Assembly (NCBI RefSeq): GCF_900114065.1
Contig: NZ_FORS01000002.1
Coordinates: 682,001 to 746,000, forward strand
DNA length: 64,000 bases
Source of the DNA: Stutzerimonas kunmingensis
Lineage (GTDB): Bacteria > Pseudomonadota > Gammaproteobacteria > Pseudomonadales > Pseudomonadaceae
Direction of reading: 5' to 3'
The position numbers were made by a program, and so were the translations under genes. The notes below the pieces were generated by a model, which was not told the DNA's origin, made no database searches, and saw only the letters and a list, made by a program, of their open reading frames with translations. This document shows positions 1-6,309 of this stretch, piece after piece (the first letter of the stretch is position 1; each line of letters starts with the position of its first letter).

Positions 1-220
1 TGCCCAGGCGCTGCGCAACCTCTCAGGCCTGAACGCATCCATCGCCAGTGCCACGCTGCAACAGTCCCACGTGGTCGAGGACATCAACCAGAACGTGACC
101 CAGGCGGCCGGGCTGGCACAGGAAAGCACCCTGGCTGCCGAGCAGTCCAGTGAAGCTGGTAAGCGCCTTGGCGAACTCGCCGATCAGCTGAATCGTCTGC
201 TGAGCCAGTTCAAGGTCTGA
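1..220 (+). CDS. Methyl-accepting chemotaxis protein, C-terminal end (partial)
   Basis: The frame is open from base 2 to the TGA at 218-220 and encodes the last 72 residues of a chemoreceptor; the 5' part lies outside the window. The peptide shows the end of the signalling coiled coil, with Ala/Gln/Ser-rich heptads such as VVEDINQNVTQAAGLAQEST and EQSSEAGKRLGELADQLNRL, and ends LLSQFKV, typical of Pseudomonas receptors. This part packs against the CheA/CheW-binding hairpin and carries methylation sites. No C-terminal CheR-tethering pentapeptide is visible. The ligand cannot be inferred from this fragment. Confidence 0.9.
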   Translation, partial: AQALRNLSGLNASIASATLQQSHVVEDINQNVTQAAGLAQESTLAAEQSSEAGKRLGELADQLNRLLSQFKV

Positions 221-229
221 TAAACCCTC

Positions 230-264
230 TGCCTGCGGCCCGCCAGATGAGCAGGCCGCAGGCA
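230..264 (+). other. GC-rich stem-loop just after the chemoreceptor stop
   Basis: The sequence TGCCTGCGGCC is followed 13 bases later by its exact complement GGCCGCAGGCA, giving an 11-bp stem. No T run follows. It may stabilise the mRNA 3' end or act as a weak or factor-dependent terminator. Confidence 0.6.
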
Positions 265-331
265 CTTCGACGAAGCAGTCGCCCCGCCCCACGCTCCATC
301 GCGGAGCACGCCCTTAGAGATTCGATACATT

Positions 332-367
332 TCCCGTCGCGACAGGTTGTCGCACGGGATTTTTTTT
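332..367 (+). terminator. Intrinsic terminator
   Basis: A hairpin (TCCCGT-c-GCGACA, loop GGT, TGTCGC-ACGGGA, with one bulged base) is followed directly by eight T residues at 360-367. This is a textbook rho-independent terminator for rightward transcription. Confidence 0.85.
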
Positions 368-623
368 GCGGCCCGCGCCGATTCCCTCACGCTGCGCATG
401 GCGTTGCGAAGTTTTTCAATATTTACAGGGAGTTAGCTCAAACGTACTAAGCCGACTCGGCCAGGCGTCAACGTTATACTTTTGGCTAATTGCAAAGCCC
501 TTCAAATTTTTTCGAACTCGCATGTGACTCGTCAGTCCTCTGGGTACATCAACTGCAATGTAAGGCCAACGCCAACGAGCTTGGCTGCAGGTATTTTGGG
601 TATCACACAGAGAGACATGCCCC

Positions 624-893
624 ATGCACACCCCGCTGCGTATCAATGAAGCCCTTTTGATCACCGACCGCGCGTTCAAGCCCTTCCAGTGCGTTGCCTG
701 GACGCTGCCCGAAGGCAACGGTGAAGTCAGCATCACCGTCGTCGACCGCGACGAGGCCCGTCTGCTAGGCCGCTGCAAGATGTCCAGCAGCGTGTTCACC
801 GATCCCGTGAAGCTCGGCGAAACCCTGGAACAGACTCGCGCGCAGCTGAGCCGCGACGGCGCGCATCTGTCGCCCTGGCACATGCCAGAGTAA
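624..893 (+). CDS. Small conserved hypothetical protein (89 aa)
   Basis: Eighty-nine residues, no signal peptide or membrane segment, and no recognised catalytic motif. The pattern (short N-terminal helix, then FQCVAWTLPEGNGEVSITVVD and a C-terminal helix) resembles the small single-domain DUF1652-type proteins common in Pseudomonas, but I am not certain of the family. The start follows a purine-rich GAGAGA stretch about 8-9 bases upstream of the ATG. A good terminator sits 18 bases after the stop, so the gene is a self-contained unit. Function unknown. Confidence 0.75.
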   Translation: MHTPLRINEALLITDRAFKPFQCVAWTLPEGNGEVSITVVDRDEARLLGRCKMSSSVFTDPVKLGETLEQTRAQLSRDGAHLSPWHMPE

Positions 894-911
894 CCATGGC
901 TTGCAACGAAC

Positions 912-943
912 AAAGGCCTGCGGCGGTGCCCCAGGCCTTTTTT
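912..943 (+). terminator. Intrinsic terminator
   Basis: AAAGGCCTG and CAGGCCTTT form a stem around a GC-rich loop and are followed by a T run. It ends the transcript of the small gene at 624. Confidence 0.85.
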
Positions 944-1032
944 CATGTCCCGAAACGGCTACGCCAACTGCTCTACTGATCCATTCGCGTGTTTGACGGT
1001 CCTAACAGCAACACGTGAAACAGGAGAAGCTC

Positions 1033-1314
1033 ATGAAAGGTGCTGAAGCGTACGTCAACGATCAATGGCAAAGCTGCGGCCTCGCCGACCTTCCGAAAGA
1101 CCCCGGCGCCCATACCGTCATACTGCACTTCATCGTGCCGCGAGATGCCCAGATGCCGGGCCTGATCACGCACATAGGCGAAATCGCACAGCGGCACCTG
1201 AGCGATTTCTATGACGGTCGAGCCGTCAGCCACAAGCCCGCAACCGGCTCGGTGGTGGGCGACGGCAGCGGTGACGGAATCAACCTGGAATTCGAGATAG
1301 CAGCCGCGCGCTGA
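1033..1314 (+). CDS. Small hypothetical protein (93 aa)
   Basis: I chose the ATG at 1033 because CAGGAGAAG lies 4-9 bases upstream; an in-frame GTG at 1015 has no ribosome site. The 93-residue product begins MKGAEAYVNDQW and has an alternating beta-type pattern (HTVILHFIVP, GINLEFEIAAA) with no membrane segment, signal peptide or known motif. It lies alone between a terminator and the DUF421 gene. I do not recognise it. Confidence 0.65.
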   Translation: MKGAEAYVNDQWQSCGLADLPKDPGAHTVILHFIVPRDAQMPGLITHIGEIAQRHLSDFYDGRAVSHKPATGSVVGDGSGDGINLEFEIAAAR

Positions 1315-1388
1315 CCGTGGTGGACGTGGGCGTCAGCTAAAGCCGAGCTTGAAGAAATCGCACCGAACGCCTGGAAGGACGATTCAAG

Positions 1389-2081
1389 ATGACCCCCTTT
1401 GACATGCAGCGCATGCTGCTGCACGAATTTCCCTTGATGTTCGTCGCCGAAGTCGCCCTGCGGGCACTGCTGGCCTTCGTTGCCGTATTCGTCTTTCTCA
1501 AGGTCAGCGGCCGTCGCGGCATTCGCCAGCTTTCGGTATTCGAGCTGGTGATCATCCTGACCCTCGGCTCGGCCGCAGGCGACGTTTCATTCTACGAAGA
1601 CGTGCCGTTGCTGCCAGTGGCGGCGGTGTTCGCCACCCTGCTGGCGCTGTACCGCCTCACCGTGTTCTTCATGAATCGCAGCCCGCGATTCGAAGCCTGG
1701 CTCGAAGGCCATCCAGTCACCATTATTCGCGATGGCATCTATGAGCTGCGCAGCCTCGACAGCCTGAACATTTCTGCCGATGAATTCTTCATGGAGCTGC
1801 GCCAGCAAGGGGTCGAGCATCTTGGCCAGGTCAGGCTCGGCATTCTCGAGAACGATGGCAACGTCAGCCTGTTCTTCCATGAGGACCATGCAGTACGCCC
1901 AGGTTTGTCCGTCCTCCCGCCGGAGTACCGGCCAGTCTTCCGTCAGGTGCCGGCGGCCGGCATGTACGCCTGCAGCCGCTGCGGTTTTCCCCAGGCGCTG
2001 GAGAGCCAGCAAAGCCAACAATGCCCGCGGTGTTCCAATCCAACCTGGTCGAAGGCGCTTTCCACACAGAGATCGCGCTGA
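1389..2081 (+). CDS. DUF421/YetF-family membrane protein with C-terminal zinc ribbon
   Basis: The 230-residue product has about three N-terminal membrane segments (roughly residues 12-85) followed by a cytoplasmic DUF421 domain, with the family's SGRRGIRQLSVFELVIILTLGSAAGD region at about 40-65. Proteins of the YetF/YcaP group are small membrane proteins of poorly defined role, linked to spore or envelope properties in Bacillus. Unusual here is a C-terminal extension with two Cys pairs (CSRCGF ... CPRCS, about residues 195-217) that looks like a zinc ribbon or rubredoxin-type knuckle. GGAAGGA precedes the ATG. Family call firm, function unknown. Confidence 0.85.
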   Translation: MTPFDMQRMLLHEFPLMFVAEVALRALLAFVAVFVFLKVSGRRGIRQLSVFELVIILTLGSAAGDVSFYEDVPLLPVAAVFATLLALYRLTVFFMNRSPRFEAWLEGHPVTIIRDGIYELRSLDSLNISADEFFMELRQQGVEHLGQVRLGILENDGNVSLFFHEDHAVRPGLSVLPPEYRPVFRQVPAAGMYACSRCGFPQALESQQSQQCPRCSNPTWSKALSTQRSR

Positions 2082-2183
2082 TACACGGTCAGAACCGCCA
2101 TCCCGCTGGCCGGTCAGTTGTTAGAGGCGCCGGAACCCGCTTTCTGGATACGCCTTCTCTACTCACTGCAGCAGGAGCACACC

Positions 2184-2348
2184 ATGCTTGGCGACTATTC
2201 ATCGATCAACGATCACCTCGACACCGCGCGCAAACATGCCGATCAGGCTGAAACCGAAGCCAAACCCGAGCTCTATCGCGAAGCCATCGACGAGCTGGTC
2301 GCAGCCATTCGATTGCTGATGCGCAACAGCAACGAAAAGGACAGTTGA
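2184..2348 (+). CDS. Small hypothetical protein (54 aa), acidic helical
   Basis: A short gene with a good ribosome site (GCAGGAG, 7 bases before the ATG). The 54-residue product is almost wholly helical and charged: it starts MLGDYSSINDHLDTARKHAD and ends in RLLMRNSNEKDS. It has no Cys, signal peptide or membrane segment. A 26-bp perfect palindrome follows 12 bases after the stop. I do not recognise the family; it may be a Pseudomonas-specific small protein. Confidence 0.65.
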   Translation: MLGDYSSINDHLDTARKHADQAETEAKPELYREAIDELVAAIRLLMRNSNEKDS

Positions 2349-2360
2349 GCCCATCCAAAA

Positions 2361-2386
2361 GCCTCGCCGGTAGCTACCGGCGAGGC
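2361..2386. repeat. 26-bp perfect palindrome, likely transcript-end hairpin
   Basis: GCCTCGCCGGTAG joined to CTACCGGCGAGGC is a perfect palindrome between the 54-codon gene and topoisomerase IB. It lacks a T run, so it may be a weak terminator, a REP-like element or a protein-binding site; the sequence alone does not decide. Confidence 0.6.
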
Positions 2387-2406
2387 CATAGCGGGAACGG
2401 TCATAC

Positions 2407-3507
2407 ATGCGCAACGACACCCTGATGGACGACCCGGTGCCCCTGGCCGAGGGCACTCGCCCTGTTCCTGCCGATGAGACCGGCGACACCGGTACGCTAC
2501 TGTGTCCAACACTGCCGCCGGACCTGCATTACGTCGATGATTCCCAGCCGGGCATCCGCCGCAGGAGACTGCGCGGCAAGTTCGTCTACTTCGAGCCGAA
2601 CGGCGAGCGCATTCGCGACGAGGAGGAAATTCGTCGCATCAACAAGCTGGCGATCCCACCCGCTTATCGTGACGTATGGATATGCCCGGATGCTCAAGGG
2701 CATCTTCAGGCGACCGGGCGCGACGCCCGTGGACGGAAGCAATACCGCTATCACACACGTTGGCGAGAGATTCGCGACAGCGACAAGTACGAACGAATGC
2801 TCGAGTTCGGTGAAGCCTTGCCGAAACTGCGCCGCGACTTGGAAAAACACCTGGCTAGACCCGGCATGGCGCGTGAGAAGGTCATGGCCCTGGTGGTCAT
2901 GTTGCTGGAGTCGACCCTGATCCGGATCGGCAACTCGCGCTACGCGAGGGACAACCGATCCTACGGGCTGACGACCCTGCGTACGCGTCACGTGGATGTC
3001 AAAGGAACCTCGATCCGCTTCCACTTTCGAGGCAAGAGCGGCGTGGAGCACGAAGTCACCCTGCGCGACCGTCGGTTGGCCAGGCTGATGCGCAGCTGCA
3101 TGGAGCTGCCGGGCCAGCAGCTGTTTCAGTACCTGGATGAAGATGGTCAGCGCCGCGCGGTCAGCTCCAACGACGTGAACCTATATCTTCGCGAAATGAC
3201 CGGTCGCGACTTCACCGCCAAGGACTATCGCACCTGGGCCGGAAGCGCGCTGGCACTGGAACGGCTACGCAAGCTGGACGCATCCACGGAAGCCGTCGCC
3301 AAGCAGAATCTGGTCGAGACGGTGAAGCAGGTCGCCAGCCAGCTGGGCAACACCCCTGCGGTCTGCCGCCAGTGCTACATCCACCCGGCGATTCTGCAAG
3401 CCTTCAGCGCAGGCGAACTGGCTGATGTGCGCGCCGCGCGCAAACGCAAGTGGCTCAGCGCCGAAGAGGTCGCGTTGCTGGCTTTTCTCCGCAAAGCGGC
3501 GGGCTGA
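2407..3507 (+). CDS. DNA topoisomerase IB (poxvirus/eukaryote type)
   Basis: A 366-residue type IB topoisomerase, which relaxes supercoils by nicking one strand through a 3'-phosphotyrosyl link. The N-terminal domain covers about residues 35-120 and the catalytic domain 125-330. The catalytic set is visible: Arg173 (LIRIGN), Lys210 (FRGKSG), Arg275 (DYRTWAG), Asn315 (LGNTP) and nucleophile Tyr324 (RQCYIHP). Asn replaces the His of vaccinia enzyme, as in Deinococcus TopIB, nine residues before the Tyr. The start lacks a strong ribosome site; an in-frame ATG at 2425 is an alternative. The gene converges on the diguanylate cyclase with four bases between them. Confidence 0.93.
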   Translation: MRNDTLMDDPVPLAEGTRPVPADETGDTGTLLCPTLPPDLHYVDDSQPGIRRRRLRGKFVYFEPNGERIRDEEEIRRINKLAIPPAYRDVWICPDAQGHLQATGRDARGRKQYRYHTRWREIRDSDKYERMLEFGEALPKLRRDLEKHLARPGMAREKVMALVVMLLESTLIRIGNSRYARDNRSYGLTTLRTRHVDVKGTSIRFHFRGKSGVEHEVTLRDRRLARLMRSCMELPGQQLFQYLDEDGQRRAVSSNDVNLYLREMTGRDFTAKDYRTWAGSALALERLRKLDASTEAVAKQNLVETVKQVASQLGNTPAVCRQCYIHPAILQAFSAGELADVRAARKRKWLSAEEVALLAFLRKAAG

Positions 3508-3511
3508 CGCG

Positions 3512-4468
3512 CTAGTGCTGATGCAGTGTGACGCGATTGCGACCGGCCGCCTTCGAGGCATAGAGCGCCGAATCGGCCCATTCGATCAGTTGCGCATGAC
3601 TGTGGGTGGGGACGCTGAGGTCCGCAACACCCAGACTGATGGTGAAGCGAATGCGGTGCTGCTCGTGCTGAACCTCGTGGCTCTCCACCGCATGCCGCAA
3701 ACGTTCCGCAAAGGTCATTGCACCCTGCTTGTCGGTATCCGGTAGCAGTACCACGAACTCTTCACCGCCGTAGCGGCCAGCCACGTCCGAATCACGCAAA
3801 TTCTCGCGAATCAGCTCCGCGACCTGTTGAATCACGGTATCGCCTACCTGATGTCCATAGGTATCGTTGATCGCCTTGAAGTGGTCGATATCGAACATGA
3901 CCAAAGCCGCCTGGCTGTCATAGCGGCGATGACGGGCGTAATCCAAGCGGAGCATCTCTTCCCAGTGCCCGCGATTGTAGAGCCCGGTAAGCCGATCAGT
4001 GCTGGACAGGCGCTGCAACTCGGCGTTGGCGGCCTGGAGCTGGCGCCTGTTCACGGCTACATCGGTGACGTCATAGATAATCAGGCACACCTGGTCAATG
4101 CTGCCGCTGGTGCCTTTGAGGGGTAGCAGCGTGGTGTTCTGATACATGAAATCTTCCAGACCGGTGATCGGCTGGTAGTTCTTGAAGCGCAGCAAGTACG
4201 GCCGCTGCTCCCAAATCGTGAATGACGGCGTGCCGAGGGTCATCACGCTTTCCACTTTGCGTCGAAACCAGTCTTCATCCACTTCGGGAAAGAGGGTGAA
4301 GAAGGTCACGCCGCGTGCCTTGTCGGGATGCAACCCGGACCGGTTCTCCATGAAGGTGTTCCAGACCTCGACACGGTAGTCGCGGTCCAGCACGACGACG
4401 CCCACGTCGATGCTCTGGACGATCGCCAGCAACCAGTGAAGCTCGTTCAACTCGGCGGAATTGCTCAT
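3512..4468 (-). CDS. PAS-GGDEF diguanylate cyclase
   Basis: A 318-residue soluble protein with an N-terminal PAS sensor (about residues 10-135) and a GGDEF domain (about 155-318) that makes c-di-GMP from two GTP. The active site reads GRYGGEEF, and RDSD, five residues upstream, is an intact RxxD inhibitory (I) site, so product inhibition is expected. No membrane segment. The ATG at 4468 lies two bases after the stop of the upstream REC-CheC gene; a TTG two codons earlier is less likely. The pairing suggests that the response regulator and the cyclase act in one pathway. The PAS ligand is unknown. Confidence 0.92.
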   Translation of the reverse strand: MSNSAELNELHWLLAIVQSIDVGVVVLDRDYRVEVWNTFMENRSGLHPDKARGVTFFTLFPEVDEDWFRRKVESVMTLGTPSFTIWEQRPYLLRFKNYQPITGLEDFMYQNTTLLPLKGTSGSIDQVCLIIYDVTDVAVNRRQLQAANAELQRLSSTDRLTGLYNRGHWEEMLRLDYARHRRYDSQAALVMFDIDHFKAINDTYGHQVGDTVIQQVAELIRENLRDSDVAGRYGGEEFVVLLPDTDKQGAMTFAERLRHAVESHEVQHEQHRIRFTISLGVADLSVPTHSHAQLIEWADSALYASKAAGRNRVTLHQH

Positions 4469-4470
4469 GC

Positions 4471-5454
4471 TCAATCCATCAGGTGGGCAAGCTTGCGGGT
4501 CAGCAGCTCGACCGAATCTTCCGTGAACAACAACAGCAGGTCAAAGTGGATATCGTGCCCTTCCAGGCTGTAGCTGATCTCGACCGCCAGGGTCTTCTTC
4601 CATCGGGCGCTATTGAGCCGGATCAGCTCGTCGATCGAAGCGTGCTGCCCCAGCATCTGCGGGTGCCCCTGGGAAAACACCTCTTCGATCTGCTCGGCGA
4701 TTCCGCTGAGGCATGCGCTGATCAGCAGGCTCGACAGATCGAGGAGCATCTCCATCTCCAGGTAGTCCTGCCGCCGCATCAGCCGCGCCATGTCGGCCAC
4801 TTCGGAGTCATGGAACAGCAGCAGCGCCTCGCCTGCGATACCGCCGCCGATGTAGCCCTGGCAGACGGCGGTCAACTTCTCGCCGCGCGCGGCATCGGCC
4901 AGCGCCATATGCAGCTCGCCGACTTCGAGAATATTTACATTGGGAATCGGCAACTGGATGAACACACCCAGCACCCGCGCCAGGAGTGCCGCAGCTCGCC
5001 CCATGGCGATGTTGACCACCTCACGAAAGGTATCGCGAAAACCGATCTTTTCCCCGGCGACCCTAGCGATCAGAGGCGAGACATCATCCAGCAGGCCAAG
5101 GCTCGCCAGCGTCTGATGCAGGTGCACCGGATCGGCGGGCTTCTTGATGAAAGCCAGCGCGCCGAGGGCCAGGACACGGCGCACGGCCTCATCCTGAATG
5201 TCGGCGGATATCACGATGGTCTTGCACTGCAGCCGTTCTTCGCGCAGCTGCGCGAGGACCTGATAACCATCCAGCTCGGGCATGGTGAGGTCGAGCAAGA
5301 GGACGTCGACGCCACCCTCGCGAACCTGCTCCAACGCTTCGAGGCCGGTGGCCGCCTGACTGACGTCGACCGGCCAACCGGCAGGCAGCGCTTGCAGAAG
5401 CTGCTTGCGCGCCAGCGCGGAGTCATCGCAGATCAACAGGGAAATGGCAGACAT
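4471..5454 (-). CDS. Response regulator with CheC-type phosphatase domain
   Basis: The 327-residue protein has an N-terminal receiver (acidic pair D10/D11, phospho-acceptor D55 in LLLDLTMPELDG, S83, K104) and a C-terminal CheC/CheX-like domain. Residues 141-171 fit the CheC phosphatase signature D-x3-E-x2-N-x22-P exactly (D141, E145, N148, P171); the second half-site (DLSSLLIS, about 245) has lost Glu and Asn. CheC proteins dephosphorylate CheY~P, so this protein may switch or buffer a phospho-signal and pass it to the co-transcribed diguanylate cyclase. That link is inferred from gene order. Confidence 0.88.
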   Translation of the reverse strand: MSAISLLICDDSALARKQLLQALPAGWPVDVSQAATGLEALEQVREGGVDVLLLDLTMPELDGYQVLAQLREERLQCKTIVISADIQDEAVRRVLALGALAFIKKPADPVHLHQTLASLGLLDDVSPLIARVAGEKIGFRDTFREVVNIAMGRAAALLARVLGVFIQLPIPNVNILEVGELHMALADAARGEKLTAVCQGYIGGGIAGEALLLFHDSEVADMARLMRRQDYLEMEMLLDLSSLLISACLSGIAEQIEEVFSQGHPQMLGQHASIDELIRLNSARWKKTLAVEISYSLEGHDIHFDLLLLFTEDSVELLTRKLAHLMD

Positions 5455-5605
5455 GTGGTACGAGCTCTCGTTGCCCGATTAACCTTGGCACGAGAGCTTA
5501 TCGCAGGAAAGGCGCGCTGTGCGCACCATGAAGGCAAAATAGTGGCATTTCACCTTAAAAACTGCCGAGCGGCCCGGCGGTGCTACTCCGACGGGCTGTT
5601 TCGCA

Positions 5606-6190
5606 TCAGTAATAGGCGTTCTCGCGGTTGGTGTGATCGGTCACGTCGCGCACGCCCTTGAGCTCTGGAATCCGAGCCAGCAGGGTCTTCTCGATACCTT
5701 CCTTGAGGGTGACGTCCGCCTGTCCGCAGCCCTGACAACCACCGCCGAACTGCAGCACTGCGATGCCTTCCTCGACCACATCGATCAGCGTGACCTGCCC
5801 GCCATGGCTGGCCAGGCCCGGATTGATCTCGGTCTGCAGGTAATAGTTGATGCGCTCGTTCATCGGGCTGTCTTCATTGACCATCGGTACCTTGGCATTC
5901 GGCGCCTTGATGGTCAGCTGGCCACCCATCCGGTCGGTCGCGTAGTCGACCAGTGCATCCTCGAGGAAGGGTTCGCTGGTGCCATCGATCCAGGCCGTGA
6001 AGCTCTTCAGCGCCAGTGCAATGTCGTCAGGCTTCTCCTCGCCCGGCTTGCAGTAGGCGATGCAGGTTTCAGCATACGGGGTGCCCGGCTGGGTAATGAA
6101 GATGCGAATGCCGATGCCGGTGGTGTTCTGCTTCTCGAGCAGGTCGGCCAGATAATCGTGTGCAGCTTCGGTAATGGTGATCGCGCTCAT
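5606..6190 (-). CDS. nfuA: Fe/S biogenesis protein NfuA
   Basis: The 194-residue protein has an A-type-like N-terminal domain (degenerate, residues 1-95) and a C-terminal Nfu domain with the CxxC motif C152/C155 ([11 protein letters not shown]) that binds a 4Fe-4S cluster at the dimer interface. It delivers clusters to apo-proteins, especially under oxidative or iron stress. Length and architecture match E. coli NfuA (191 aa). A sequence resembling an IscR type 1 site lies about 55 bases upstream of the ATG. It stands alone on the minus strand. Confidence 0.96.
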   Translation of the reverse strand: MSAITITEAAHDYLADLLEKQNTTGIGIRIFITQPGTPYAETCIAYCKPGEEKPDDIALALKSFTAWIDGTSEPFLEDALVDYATDRMGGQLTIKAPNAKVPMVNEDSPMNERINYYLQTEINPGLASHGGQVTLIDVVEEGIAVLQFGGGCQGCGQADVTLKEGIEKTLLARIPELKGVRDVTDHTNRENAYY

Positions 6191-6243
6191 GGGAACTCCT
6201 CGCAGACATGCGCCGCAGTGTACGCCAAACCACTGCCGCGGTT

Positions 6244-6268
6244 AAGTCCTAGTATTTTAGTCGGGTTA
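6244..6268 (-). promoter_or_regulatory. Probable IscR (type 1) operator ahead of nfuA
   Basis: Read on the minus strand the stretch is TAACCCGACTAAAATACTAGGACTT. It fits the 25-base IscR type 1 pattern (ATASYY-GACT-RWWWY-AGTC-RRSTAT) at most places, with GACT, five A/T-rich bases, then ACTAGG like the ACTCGG half-site I recall from iscR promoters. IscR control of nfuA has been reported in P. aeruginosa. Assignment is by eye. Confidence 0.65.
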
Positions 6269-6309
6269 AACGTGGTCGAGTTCCGGCCGCAGTCGCCGCT
6301 CGCGGCGAA

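Larger units (their letters stand above)
221..623. other. Non-coding gap with two hairpins, possible sRNA or long 3' UTR
   Basis: This 403-base gap between the chemoreceptor and the next gene has no convincing reading frame. Its first half holds two strong stem-loops, one at 230-264 without a T run and one at 332-367 with a T8 run. Its second half is less GC-rich, with possible promoter elements such as TATACT at about 475-480 ahead of the gene at 624. The distance from the stop codon to the real terminator (over 110 bases) leaves room for a small RNA, but I recognise no known family. Confidence 0.5.
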
